Origin: Heterohyrax brucei
Lineage: Eukaryota > Chordata > Mammalia > Hyracoidea > Procaviidae
Assembly (NCBI GenBank): GCA_028571685.1
Contig: CM053144.1
Span: forward strand, 102,144,171 to 102,208,170
Reading direction: 5' to 3'
DNA: 64,000 nt
The notes under the pieces are model-generated. The model made no database searches. It was not told where the DNA came from and worked only from the letters and a program-made list of their open reading frames with translations. Made by a program: the position numbers and the translations under genes. Of this stretch, positions 33,106-45,477 are shown piece after piece (within the stretch, counting starts at the first letter, position 1; each line of letters opens with the position of its first letter).

Positions 33106-36090
33106 TAGTTTTCCTTTTTTAAAATTGTGTTTTATGTGAAAGTTTACAATTCGAGTCAGTTTCTCATCCCAAACTTACACACTCTGTTATGTGACCTTAG
33201 CTACACTACCTACACTGCGACAGCATACTCCTCCCCTTCACCCTGAATTTTCCATGTCCATTCAACCAGCCCCGATCCCTTCTTTCTTCTTACCTTACCA
33301 CCGGATGAGCTGTGCAGTTAGTCTGCTGTGTCTACTAGCTTCCCAGTAGGTCTGCTGTGTCTACTTAAGCCAAAAAGTGCATTCTTTACCAGTATCATTT
33401 TGTGTCTTTTAGACTAGTTCAATCTTTGTCTGAGGAGTTGGTTTCTGGAAAGGTTTCAGTTCTCTAACAGATCCTGGGTGTCTTATCTTCTAGGGACTCT
33501 CCAGTTTGTCAACTATTAAGTCAGGCCTTTTTGCTAGAGTTTAAGTTTGACACCCCACATTTCTCCTCCTAGTTGTAAGAGGAATCATTGGTAGTGCCAG
33601 GTACCATCTGGTTCTTCTGGTCTGAAACTGATGTGGTCTCTGGGTTATGCAGCCCTTTCTGTCTTTTGGGCTCATATTTTCCTTGTCTTTGATGATCTTT
33701 ATTCTCTTTTGCTCCAGACAGACTGAGAAGAGTTGATGCTACTTAGATGCCTGCTTGCTAGCATTTAAGACATCACTTACATGACTGCTTGCTAGCTTTT
33801 AAGATACCAGATGCCACGCACCAGAGTGGGATGCAGAGCATTTTCTTAACTGACTTGGTATGCCAATTTATCTGAATGTTTCCTGAAACCATTGTCACCA
33901 GACCCCTGCCCCTGCTTCTCTGTCCCTCAAAGTGTTTAACTGTATTTAGAAAACTTTTTAATTTTTGTTTAATCTAGTTGTGCCTTCTTCTCCTCTACTG
34001 TGTATTGTCCCCCACTTCACCTAAAATAATTTTTCTCAGTATCAAATTAGTAAATAACCCTCTTCATCTCTCCCTGCTTTCTTAACTATCAAAGAATGTT
34101 TTCTTGTGTGTTTAAATCTTTTCTTCAGTCCTTGTAATAATGATCCCATGCAATGTTTATCCTTTTGCAGCTGATATTTCACTCAGCATAATGTATTCCA
34201 ACTTCCTTCATGTTGTGAGATGTTTCTTATATCCTCATATTGTTGCTCTCTATCATTGCATAAATATTCCATTGTGTTAATATAACATAGTTTGTTTACC
34301 CATTCATCCATTTTTGGGCACATAGGCCGATTCCAACTTTTGCTATTGTAGACAGTGCTGGTATGAACATTGGTACGCACATATCTATATGTGCGGCACC
34401 TCTTATTTCTCTAAGATATATTCCAAGAAGTTGGATTGCTGGATCATATGGTATTTCTACTTCTAGCTTCTTATGAAAGCACCAAAGTAATTTCAAAGTT
34501 GTACTATTTTATATTTCTACCAACAGTGTATAAGTGTTCCAGTCTCTCCATGCCCTCTCTAATCTTTATTATTTTGTGGGTTTTGGATTAAAGCTAGCCT
34601 TGTTAGGGTGAGACAGTATCTCACTGTAGTTTTGATTTGGATTTCTCTAATGGTTAACGATCATGAGCATTCCCTCAAAAATCTGTTGGCTGCCTAGTTG
34701 TCTTCTTTGGTGAACTGCCTGTTCATATCCCTTGCCCATTGTTTAACTCAGTTATTTGGTTTTTTTTATTGTTGAAGTTTTGCAATATCTTACAGATTTT
34801 AGAAATCACATGCTGAGTGAATTTGTCATAGTTTTTTCCAAGTCTGTAGGTTGTCTGTTAATTCATTTGGTGAAATCTTTGGATGAACATAAGAGTGTGA
34901 TTTTTAGGAGCTCTCAGTTACCTGTTTTCTCTTCTTGAGTTTGCATATTGTTAATAATGTTTGTATTCTGTTTGTGCTATGGATTAGGGATCTTAGTGTT
35001 GTCCCATTTTTTTCTTCCATGATCTTTATTATTTTAGGGTTGACATTTAAGTCTTTGATCCATTTTGAGTTAGTTTTTCTGTATAATGTGAAATATGGGT
35101 CTTGTTTCAAATTTTTTGCAGATGGATATCCAGTTATGACAATATCTTTTGTTAAAGAGACTGCCTTTTCCCCGATTTATGGACTTTGGCTTTGTCAAAT
35201 ATCAGCTGCTCATCGGTGGATGACTTTATGTCTAAATTCTCAATTCTGTTCCATTAGTCTACGTATCTGTAGTTGTACCAGTACCAGGCTGTTTAGAGTA
35301 CTGTAGCAGTGTAATAGATTCTAAAGTCAGGTAGTATGAGACCTCCCTCTTTGTTCTTCTTCGATAATGCTTCCCTTATCCAAGGCCTTTGCCCTTTCCA
35401 TACATAGTTAGTAATTTGTTTCACCATCTCATTAAAAAAGGACATTGGAATCTGGATAGGGATTGTATTATATCTACAGATCGCTTTGGGTAGAATAGTC
35501 ATTTTCACAATGTTGAGTCTTCCTATCCATAAGCAAGGTAGTTTTCTCCACTTACGTAGGTCTCTTTTGGTTTCTTTTAGTAGTGTCTTGTAGTACTTGG
35601 CCTGGTTGGCTGTAGTTTTCTTTGTATAAGTCTTTTATGTCTTGTTTAATTTATTCCTGAGTATTTTATCTTCGTAAGGGCTATTGTAAATGGTATTGAT
35701 TTGGTGATTTCTTCTTTGGTATTGTCTTTTTTGGTGTAGAGACATCCAACTGATTTCTGTATGTTTATCCTATATCCTGATACTCTACTCTGCTGAACTC
35801 TTATTAGTTTTAGTAGTTTTTTTAATGGATTCTTTAGGGCTTTCTGTGTATAAGATTACATCATCTGCAAATAGATACACTTTTATTTCTTCTTTACCAA
35901 TTTTTATACCCTTTATTTCTTTATCTTGTCTGATTGCTCTGACTAGAACCTCTAGCACAATGTTTATTGAAAGGGATGCCGAAGGGCATCCTTGTCTGGT
36001 TTCTGTCATCAAGGGGAATGCTCTCAGACTTTCTCCATTTAGGATATTGGCTGTTGGCTTTGTATAAATGTCCTTTATTATGCTGAGGAA

Positions 36091-36113
36091 TTTATTTATT
36101 TATTTATTTATTT
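36091..36113. repeat. (TTTA)n microsatellite
   Basis: Five to six TTTA units inside the minus-strand L1. Confidence 0.95.
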
Positions 36114-36206
36114 CTATTCCTATTTTGCTGAGAGTTTTTAACACAAATGAGCACTGAAATTTGTCAAATACTTTTCTGCATCAATTGATGAAATTTTGTG
36201 GTTCTT

Positions 36207-36255
36207 CGTCGCCATGAGTTGGATCCGACTCGACGGCACTTGGCTTGGCTTGGCT
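36207..36255 (+). repeat. Micro-SINE: tail-only piece with TTGGC end
   Basis: Forty-nine bases starting CGTCGCCATGAGTTGG and ending in GGCACTTGGCTTGGCTTGG, splitting L1 text 'gtggttctt|cttttattcatg'. It starts at the same point of the tail as the piece at 15,987. Confidence 0.87.
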
Positions 36256-36470
36256 GTCTTTTATTCATGCTGTTGATTATACTGCTTGTTTTTCTAATAC
36301 TGAACCATCCTTGCATAACTGGTATGAATCATATTTAGTCATAGGGGATTATTTTCTTGATATGTTGTTGAATTCTATTGGCTAGAATTTTGTTGAAGGT
36401 TTTTGTATCTAAGTTCATGAGAGTTATTGGTATATAATTTTCTTTTTTGTGTGTGCCTCTACCTGGTTTT

Positions 36471-36638
36471 AGAAACCCTGGTGGCATAGTGGGTAAGTGC
36501 TACAGCTGCTAACCAAAAGGTCAGTAGTTCAAATCTGCCAGGCAGTCCTTGGAAACTCCATGGGGACAGTTCTCTGTGTTCTCTAGGGTCACTATGAATC
36601 ACAATCAACTTTACAGCAGTGAGATTTGGGGTTGATTT
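36471..36638 (+). repeat. AfroSINE in L1
   Basis: Head 'gaaaccctggtggcatagtg', B box 'agttcaaatctgcc', tail 'atgaatcacaatcaac' and TTTGG end. L1 continues on both sides. Confidence 0.93.
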
Positions 36639-37612
36639 ACCTGGGTTTTGTATCAGAGTTATGATGACTTCATAGAACAAGTTTGGGAGAACTGTATCTT
36701 TTTCTAGGCTCTGAAATACCTTTAGTAATAGTTGTGTTAACTCTTCACTGAAAATTCGGTAGAATTCTCCAGTGAAGTCATTAGGGGCATGGCTTTTTGG
36801 GGGGTAGGGGAGGTTAAATTACCTTTTCAATGTCTTCCTTTGTTACAGGTTTATTTAGTTTTTGTACCTCTTTTTGTGTTAGTTTAGGTGGGTAGTATTT
36901 CTAGAAATTTGTCCATTTCCTCTGGATTTTCAGATTTGCTACAGTACAGTATTTCATGGTATTCTGCTATGATTTTTTAAAATTTCAGTTGGGTTTGTTG
37001 TGGTATCACCCATTTCATTCCTTATTTTTTATTTTATTTTTTTAATGTTCCATCCTGTTTTCTTTTGTCATTTTGGCCAAGTGGTTACTTGCTTTTGTGG
37101 CTCTTTTTAGAGAACCAGCTTTTGGTCTAAAGTCTTTCTGTTGTATTTCTATTCCCTAATTCATTTAGGTCTGCTCTGCTTTTTATTATTTGCTTTCTTC
37201 TCATGCTCAAAGTCTTCCTTTGGCGTTCTCTTTCTACTTGCTCAAGTTGGAGGATCAATGCTTTTATTTTGGCCATTTGTTCCTTGTATGTGTGAGCATT
37301 TATTGTTATAAATTTTCTGAGCACTGCTTTTGCTGTGTTCCAAAAGATCTGGTAGGATGTATTTTCATTTGATTTTGTGAGTTTCTTTATTCTGTCCTTG
37401 ATTTCTTCTATAACCCAGTAGCTTCTGAGGAAGATGTTGTTTCATTTCTGTGTGCTTGTTTTATTTTCCCCCTCTTCTTTTTCCTGTTATTGAGTTCTAC
37501 TTTTATAGCTTCATGTTCAAAAAAGATATTTTGCAATACTTAAATGCTTTGGATTTCATCAAAGCTTTTGTTATGGCCTAATATGCAGTCTATTCTGGAG
37601 AGAGTCATGTGC

Positions 37613-37643
37613 ATTAGCCAAACCAAGTGTTGTTGAGTCAGAG
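37613..37643 (-). repeat. Tail-only SINE piece at L1/L1 junction
   Basis: 'agccaaaccaagtgttgttg' then 'agtcagagc' is the TTGGC-type tail in reverse. It lies exactly where the younger L1 ends (5' truncation) and the older L1 begins. Confidence 0.6.
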
Positions 37644-37790
37644 CATTGGAAGAAAAAATAAGACTTGGGCTGCTGTTGATTGGTGACTTTTTCAAAGAAC
37701 TAACTTTTGGTCCTGTTGATTATTGTATCATTATCAAGTTCTTTCATTATGTCTCTTTTAATCTTTATTGTTTTCTTTTTCCTGAGCTCC

Positions 37791-37958
37791 TTTGGAAACC
37801 CTAGTGGTGTAGAGGGTTAAGTGTTATGTCTGTTAACCAAAAGGTCAGCAGTTCAAATCCACCAGGTGCTCCTTGGGAACTCTAAGGGGCAGTTCTACTC
37901 TGGCCTACAGAGTTGCTATGAGTTGGGCCTGACTCAACGGCAGTGCATTGGGTAGTGG
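37791..37958 (+). repeat. AfroSINE in old L1
   Basis: Head 'ggaaaccctagtggtgtag', middle 'gggcagttctactctggc', tail 'gagttgggcctgactcaacg'. Confidence 0.93.
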
Positions 37959-38028
37959 GTGAGCTTCTTTTGGTGTTCTCTTTCTATTTGTTTGAATTGT
38001 AGAGCTAACATTTTTATTTTGGCCTGTT

Positions 38029-38070
38029 CTGTGTGTGTGTCTGTGTCTGTGTCTGTGTCTGTGTCTGTGT
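38029..38070. repeat. (GTCTGT)n microsatellite
   Basis: Six or so TGTGTC units within the old L1. Confidence 0.95.
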
Positions 38071-38916
38071 GCTTTTTACTATAAATTGACCTCTGAGCAC
38101 AGCCTTTGTTGTGTCCAAGATGTTTGGTACAGTGTACTTTCATTTTTATTTGATTCTAGAACTTTTAAAACTCCTCTTTGATTTATTCTATTACTCATCT
38201 CAGTTTCCATATATCTGATTCTTTTTTCCATGTTCTTCTTTTATTGATTTCTACTTTTATTGTGTTGTGACTAAAGAAAATGCTTTGTAGTATTTCAGAG
38301 TTTTGTGTTTTGTTGAGGGTTGCTTTGTGATTGAAATATGGTCTATTCTGGAGATTATTCCATGTGCTTCAGAAAAAAATGTATACATTGTTGCTGTTAG
38401 ATAGAGTGTTTTAGTATGTCTATGATGTCAAGATGGCTGATTTGGGTCTTCAGATATTTTTATCTTTTTTGAATTTCTTTCTAAATGCTTTATTCTTTAC
38501 TAAGAATGGTGTTTTAAAGTTCTTACCATTAAACTGGAACTGTCTCTTTCTCTTTTCAGTAAAAAATACAATTTGCTTTATGCATTTCTGAAGGCTTTTT
38601 GTTGGATGTATAGATATTTATTAAGGTTATGTCTTCTTGGTGGATTGTACCTTTAATCATTATATAATGTCCTTCCTTGTCTTTTGTGGTTGATTTTTTG
38701 CCTTAAATCCTATTTTATTTGAGATTAATATTGTTACTCCTGCTCTTTTTGGTTACTGTTTCATCAATATACAGTTTTATATTTATGTCTTTGTGTCTAA
38801 GATGTGTCTCTTATAAATAGCATATTAATGTGCCATGATTTTTTAATCCATTCTTTCACTCTCTGTCTCTTTATAGGTGCATTTAAGCTATTTACATTCA
38901 GTGATTATTTATAAAG

Positions 38917-39056
38917 CCCAAAACCCAATGCTGTTGAGTCAATTCTGACTCATAGCAACCCTGTAGGACAGAGTATAACTGCTGCATCAAGTCTCTAAGA
39001 AGTACCTAGCAGTTTCAAACTGCTGACCTTTTGGTTAGCAGATGTAGTGCTTATCC
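38917..39056 (-). repeat. AfroSINE, minus strand
   Basis: Tail 'tgctgttgagtcaattctga', B box 'gtttcaaactgctgacc', head partly lost. Confidence 0.9.
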
Positions 39057-39558
39057 ACATTTATAGGTATGTGTTTATTGCTTCCTGGATGGCTACTGTG
39101 CTTTTTTATGTGATGTTTCAATGCTTCTTTTGTTTCTTTTATTTTCCTGTGATGAGTGCCTTTAGTTAGTGAAATTTCTTTTATTTCACTATTATAGATT
39201 TTGTGCTAATGAGACTTTTTTTTTCTTGTTTATTCTGATAAGTAGATTTATTAGCTTTCTTCGTTGTTATCTGGAAGCTTGTCCTTATTAAGTTTGAACC
39301 ATTCTTTTATTACTTGAGATCGTCTTAACTTTCCATTTGAAGGTTCTATACCTACACCATTTATTGTTTCTTTCAATGTTTTGATGTTATCATTGTTTAC
39401 GGATTGACATTTCTGTTTTCTTCTTCTAGGTCTTTCAGTTTTGTGGTCAACCAGCTAGAGAGGAGGGACTATTCAGACATAGCGCAGCTGTGCGTCTGAG
39501 AGAAGGAAGCTCTAGTAGCATTGGCATGGTGAATAGAAGTGTGGGATATGGGGCTAAC

Positions 39559-39724
39559 CAAAAGCCAAACCCACTGCCTTCGAGATGGGTCCAACTCATA
39601 GTGACTCTAGAGGTCAGAGTAGAACTGCCCCATAGAGTTTCCAAGGAGCACCTGGTAGATCTGAACTGCTGATCTTTTGGTTAGCAGACAGAACACTTAA
39701 CCCACTATGCCGCTAGAGTTTCCA
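39559..39724 (-). repeat. AfroSINE with 11-bp target-site duplication
   Basis: Full-length in reverse. ATATGGGGCTA is found at about 39,547 and again at 39,726. Confidence 0.95.
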
Positions 39725-39729
39725 CATAT

Positions 39730-40590
39730 GGGGCTAGGTAGGGAAAACAAAGAAGAGAGAAAGAAAAGTTACCTGACAGGTAGGGGTGGGATGGATCTAG
39801 AGCTGATGGGGTAGATGGGAGAGAGAAACAGAAAGAAGAAAGGGGGAAAATGACATGGTGGGAGCTGGCATGTAGGGGTGAGGCTGACCTAGGCTGGTGG
39901 TGGGCTCAGGGCTCTATTTCCATGATGGCATGGTATGTCCTGGCAAGAAGGTTAGAAATTGTATGTGGATTTAGGTGGGAAGAAGGAAGAAAAGGAAAAA
40001 AGGGGAAAAAATTATATGGTGGAAGCCGGTAGATGGGAGCAGATGGGGATGGATGACACAGGGGGTAGCAGTTGGCTGTGGCTGTCTGTCCACAGTGGCA
40101 TGGCATGACCCAGTTGAAGGAGGTAGAGGTGACTTATGGGGTTAGGTAGGAGGAATAAAGAAAAGGAGGAACTGGGGGAAAAATGGTGTGGCAGGAGCTG
40201 GCGTGTGGGGGTGGGGCCAACGTGGGGTTGTGTTGGGCCTATACCTCTTTACCTTGCTGTAGTGTGGTGAGGTCCAGCAGGAAGTGGTAGAGGTGACACA
40301 CAAGGCTAGGTGGCAAAGAGAAAAGGAAGGAAGGAAGGGGAACATAGTGTGACGAAAGCTGGTGGGTAGAGTGAGATGGACCTGGGGTGGTGGTTGACTG
40401 ATGGCTCTCTAGCCAAGGCAGCATGACACAGCTCAGGGGGAAGCTGCAGAGGTGAGGTTCAGGGCTAGGGAGCAGGGAGAAAGAAAAGGAAGGAGAAAAG
40501 AAAATGGCCAGGGTGATGATGGGCTGCTAGCTCTCTAGTTGGGCAGCCTGCGAGGCGCATCAGGACGGGGGTAGGGTAGTAAATGCAGAA
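39730..40590. repeat. Purine-rich tandem repeat, unit about 163 bp
   Basis: A 'ggctaggtaggga...agaaaaggaagga' motif recurs at 39,730, 39,811, 39,971, 40,141, 40,304 and 40,463. The last five are 159-170 bp apart; the first interval is a half unit. Each unit then has an 'agctgg...ggtgggg' block and a 'ggcatgacccagttgaagg'-like block. Units are diverged. The array sits where the 5' end of the minus-strand L1 would be, so it may be LINE 5' UTR monomers, but it does not resemble the 5' UTR at 24.1-25.2 kb. Frames across it are shaped by composition only. Confidence 0.75.
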
Positions 40591-41045
40591 GAAGGTGAAG
40601 GATTGGAAAGCATGTTTTTCCACTTACTGGGTGTGCTGTCTTCCACTGGAAGCTCCATGAAGTTGCCTTCCCCTACTCCCTGTCCAAGGCCATTGCTGGC
40701 TTGTTCCAAGCTGGTGATGCTGTGCCATGTTAGTTATAAGAGACCTTCACTCTGTATGTCTCCTCACTCTCTGTTTTCCTTCAGCTTCTTTTGCTACTTG
40801 GTGCTTAATCTAGATTTCTACCCCTCCATTTGATGATTAGGTGTCCAGCACTGACATGGGTATCTCTTCTACTTAGTTTTTCAGATCTCCACAGCACAGG
40901 GGTGGCGTGATGTCTAGAGCAACGTGTTGGCTCTCCCATAATGTGCATAGTGAATTTAAAACTGTGAGGAGTTAAGATTAAGACATTTCCTTATAAATGT
41001 CCTAGCATTCCCAGAATCTTTCCTACCTAATAATCAAACCTCCAA
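40591..41045. other. Unassigned
   Basis: CT-rich at first, then ordinary. Possibly the outer part of the same element as the tandem array. Confidence 0.35.
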
Positions 41046-41578
41046 AGTGTATGTCAGTTTGGGTAGGGCATGATTTCCAGTACTGTGTATTTGTCCTCCG
41101 TTTTGTGATCTGATGCAACTTTTTTGATGTCTTGTAAATTTCAAACTCTCCATGTGGTTAATGAGGCAAAATCAGGTCGTGTTAAAGAGGATTAGGGTGG
41201 GATGTAACACCCTTATTGGGGTCACAGCCATGATCCAATGTATAGGGTGTGGCCTGTGTCACCTTTTGTCTTACAAGAGATAAAAGGAAAGAGAAGCGAG
41301 CAGAGAAAAGAGGTCCTGTTACCACTGGCAGATAAGAGCCAAGAGCAGAGCTCATCCTTTGGATCTGGAGTCCCTGCACTGTGACGCTCCTAAAGCAGGG
41401 GAAGATTGACGGTATGTACCTTCTCCAGAGCCAACAGTGGAAGAAAGTCTGCCTCTAGAGCTGGCATCCTGAATTTGAAGTTTTAGTCTTCTCAGTTGTG
41501 AGAGAATAAATTATAAATTTCTCTTTGCTGAAGTCTTCCATTGATGCTATTTGTGTTACAGCAGTACTAGATAAATAC
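41046..41578 (+). repeat. LTR-like element, family A
   Basis: It shares ordered blocks with 54,314 and 60,915: 'gcatgatttccagtactg', 'gagataaaaggaaagagaag', 'atcctttggatctggagtcc', 'cctgaatttgaagttttag', 'agagaataaatt', 'tgtgttacagcagtactag'. The AATAAA near the 3' end and the layout suit a MaLR/ERVL-type solo LTR. Confidence 0.75.
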
Positions 41579-42497
41579 GGCACTGACATCAATTATGTAT
41601 TACTTTAATCTCTGTATCTGATTTGATTAAATTTTTTTTCTCCATATTAAATGTTGCCAGAGTGTGTTCATCACAACCTTATATCCTATCATATTCTGGT
41701 TATGTAGCTATCAAACAGTTAAATTGCCTGAATAAAGTTATATGAAAATTAAATGATTACATATTAGAAATGGGCTGCTTGAGTCTGTTCGGTTCTAACT
41801 CATAATAAACTTGGCACCATTAGAAAGGGTTGGAAGTGAGACAAAATGAGCATTGCTTGGCATTCTTCCACTAAAATTCTTGCTATGGAAGATTGGCCTC
41901 TTCAAATAACACCAGACACTAAACTGGTATTTAATTAAAAAATCTTTAATCAAAAACACCCCTAACAACTATTTAAACTTTACTATATGTCAGCTTTAAC
42001 CAGCAATTATGAAATCATTCCCAACACTATCAATAAAATAGGATCCTTTGACTGAATATTTTGGAGGAATACTGAAATTATGCTGACCAGGAGATCACTC
42101 CAGCATTTCCAAAAGGAAAATTCTGTAGTAGTTTAGCTGAAAGTAACAACAGTGGTTTTGAGTTCTTTTAAACTGAAACTGCTTTGGGCAAGTCTGCCTC
42201 ATACAGTTACTCTCATTTTAATTAACATGGTAAGTGTGTAGTATTCTAACATCTGTTATCCTGAAAAATTATGCTCATTTGTACAGTTATGAGTAGCACA
42301 GTAAAGAAAAGATTAAGACCACAATAACCCTTTCATAAGTGTCACAGAACTGTAAGTAGAAGAACTAATTTGTTAAAGTAGAATGATTGGTTGTATTGGA
42401 AATGAGGAATTTGGCTGTGTAATTCATCAGATATGTGCTGTCAGCAGACAACATATGAAGTCTCACAGTCATCAATTAACTACCTCCAATTAGTTAT
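41579..42497. other. Unassigned
   Basis: About 0.9 kb of AT-rich, single-copy-looking sequence with no supported feature. Confidence 0.45.
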
Positions 42498-42640
42498 TTG
42501 GAGGCCTGGTTGCACAATGGTTAACAGCTTGACTGCGCACCAGCTGACAGTTTGAATCCACCACCTGCTCCTTGGAAACCCTATAGTGCAGTTTCTTATC
42601 TGTCCTATATGAATAAACAGCCTTGGGTTTGGCTTTTGTG
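42498..42640 (+). repeat. AfroSINE, decayed tail
   Basis: Head 'gcctggttgcacaatggtta', B box 'cagtttgaatccacc', middle 'tccttggaaaccctatag'. Confidence 0.85.
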
Positions 42641-43962
42641 GATTGTTTATTCTACAGATTTTGCACTTGACCAACATTGTTTATGTTTCCGATTTGCTTT
42701 CCCATCTACTATTTTATCCACAAGATCATGATAGAATAAAAGAATCATAGAAGAATAAAATCACAATGGAAGAGCATTAAGAGGTCCTAGGAAGTAGAGG
42801 CCTCTGAAATAAACACTGCAAGAATCTGTCTCTATCCCAACTGGGAAACAGTAAGTGATTGACCCCTCACTCCTCTGTCAGTTTGTCCTGGGCAGAGAGG
42901 TGAGTTTCTCTCATGTTACTGTAATGCTATAAGCTGTGCCTCTGGTGTTCAGATGCCAGCAGGCTCACCCATGTGGACAGATTTCAGTGGAGCTTCTAGG
43001 CAAAGACAATCTAGGAAGAAGGACCTGACAGTCTACTTGTGAAAAAAATTACCCAGCAAAACCTTATGAGGAGCAGCAGAACATTGTCTGATACAGGGCC
43101 AGAAAATGTACCACCCAGGTTGAAAGTCACTCAAAAGATGAATGGGGAAGAGCTGCCTCCTCAAAGTAGTCAGTCTTAATGACATGGATAGAGTCAAGCT
43201 TCGGGGACCTTCATATCCTGATGTGGTACAACTCAAAATGAGAAGAAACACCTCCAAACATTCATTAATAATTGGAATGTGGAATGTATAAAGTATATGA
43301 ATCTAGGAAAATTGGACATCATTGAAAAAGAAGTAGAATGCATAAATATCAATATCCAAGGCATTAGTATGCTGCAATGGGCTGGTATTGGCCGTTTTGA
43401 ATCAATCATATAGTCTACTATACCAGAAAGGACAACTTGAAGAAGAATGGTGTTGCATTCATTGACAAAAAGAACACTTCAAGAATTATCCTCAAGTACA
43501 GTGCTGTCAGTGATAGGGTAATATCCATACACCTACAAGGAAAGTCAATTAATACAAGTATTATTCAAATTTACACACCAACCACTAAGGCCAAAGATGA
43601 AGAAACTGATGATTTTTACCAGCTTCTGCAGTCTGACACTGACTAAACATGCAATCAGGCTGCACTGGTAATTACTAGTGATTGAAACGCAAATGCTGGA
43701 AACAAAGAAGGATCAGTAGTTGGAAAATATGGTCTTGGTAACAGATGTATGTTGGAGATCACATGAAAGAATTTTGCAAGACCAATGACTTCTTCATTGC
43801 AAATACCTTTGTTTCACCAACATAAATGATGACTATCCACATGGACCTTGACAGATGGACTACAGAGGAATCAAATCAGCTGCATCAGTGGAAAGAGGTG
43901 ATGGAAAAACTCAATAGCAGCAGTCAAAACAAGACCAGGGTCCAATTGCAGCATTAACTATT

Positions 43963-44123
43963 CATGAAAACACACTACTATTGAGTCAATTCCACCTCAT
44001 AGTGACCCTATAGACAGAGTAGAGCTGCCCGATAGAGTTTCCAAGGGATGTCTGGTGGAATTGAATTGCAAACACTCTGGTTAGCAGCTACAGCACTTAA
44101 CTACTATGCCGCGAGGGTTTCCC
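43963..44123 (-). repeat. AfroSINE in RTE
   Basis: Full-length in reverse, tail 'ctattgagtcaattccacct', head 'ctatgccgcgagggtttcc'. Confidence 0.93.
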
Positions 44124-45477
44124 AGCTGCTCGTATACAAATTCCGGTTGAAACTGAAGAAAATTAGAACAAGTCTGTAAGAGCCATAGTACCACCTTGAG
44201 TATATCACAGCTGAACTTAGAGACCATCTCAAGAATAGATTTGATGTGCTGAACACTAATGATTGAAGACCAAACAAGTTGTAGAATGCCATCAAAAACA
44301 TCATATATGAAGAAACAAACAGGCCATTCAAAAGACAGTAAAGAAAGAAAACCAAACTGGATGTCGGAAAAGACTCTGAAAGTTGCTCTTCAATGTTGAG
44401 TACCTAAAGCAAAAAGAAGAAATGCTAAAGTAAAATAAACTGAACCGAAGATTTCAACGGGCAATCTGAGAAGATAAAGTATTATAATTATATATACAAA
44501 GAGCTGGAGATAGAAAACCAAAAGCAAAGAACATATCTTGCATTTTCAAGCTGAAAGACTTCAAGAAAAAATTCAAGCCTTGAGTGGCAGTAGTGACTCT
44601 ACAGAGCAAGTATTACATGATGCAGGAAGCATCAAAAGAAGATGGAAGGAATACACAGAATCATTATACCAAAGAACTGATCAACATTCAACCATTCCAG
44701 GAGGTAGCATATGATCATGAACTGATGGTACTGAGGGAAGAAGTTGAAGCTTCACTGAAGGCATTGGTGAAAAAGAGGGCCCTAGTAAATGATGGTGTAT
44801 CAACAGAGATGTTTCAGTAAATGGATGCAACATTGGAAGTGCTCACTTGCCCATGCCAAGAAACTTGGAGAACAGCTATCTGACCAACTGACTAGAGTAG
44901 ATCCATATTTATGCTTATGCAAAGAAAGGTGATCCAACCAAATGTGGAAATTATAGAAGAATATCATTACTTTCACAGGCAAGTAATGTTTTGCTAACGA
45001 TCATTCAAAAGTGGCTGCAGCAGTATATTGACAGGTAACTGACAGATACTACAGCCAAATTCCAAAGAAGATGTGGAACAAGAGACAACACTGCTGATGT
45101 CAGATGGATCTCGGCTGAAAGCAGAGAATAACAGAAAGATGTTTATATATGTTTCATTCCCCATAATAAATTATGGAGAATACTGCAGAGAATGGGAATT
45201 CCAGAAAACTTAATTGCGCTTGTGAGGAAGCTATACATGGATCAAGAGGCAGTTGTTCAAACAGAACAAGGGACACTGCATAGTTTAAAATCAGTAAACG
45301 TGTGTGTTAGGGTTGTATCCTTTCAGCATACCTGTTCATTCTGTGTGCTAAGCAAATAATCTGAGGAACTGGGCCATATGAAGGAGAATGGAGCATCAAG
45401 AAGACTCACTAATAACCTGCATTACATAGATGATACACCCTTGCTTGCTGAAAATAAAGAAGATTAGGAACACTTGC

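Larger units (their letters stand above)
33106..37612 (-). repeat. L1, minus strand, 5' truncated
   Basis: The 3' UTR is 33,106-34,160. ORF2 follows in reverse: C-terminus 34,183-34,496, then 34,904-35,110, thumb 35,293-35,508 (KMTILPKAICRYNTIPIQIP), RT 35,785-36,012 with TRQGCP and an intact FADD motif ([14 protein letters not shown]), and endonuclease-RT linker out to 37,324. Frames are broken between these pieces. An AfroSINE (36,471-36,638) and a micro-SINE (36,207-36,255) interrupt it. Confidence 0.92.
37644..39440 (-). repeat. Older L1, minus strand
   Basis: ORF2 endonuclease part in reverse ('gatttgggtcttcagatatt', 'cattctttcactctctgtct'). The younger L1 (33,106-37,612) lies against its left end. 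AfroSINEs at 37,791 and 38,917 interrupt it. It is too decayed for long frames. Confidence 0.75.

Noticed and set aside
35785-36012. Reverse transcriptase with intact FADD, as a candidate active LINE
   Set aside because: Only this short piece is open. The surrounding ORF2 is broken by frameshifts, stops and SINE insertions.
38029-38070. CRISPR-like regular repeats
   Set aside because: It is a simple (GTCTGT)n microsatellite in an L1; the genome is mammalian.
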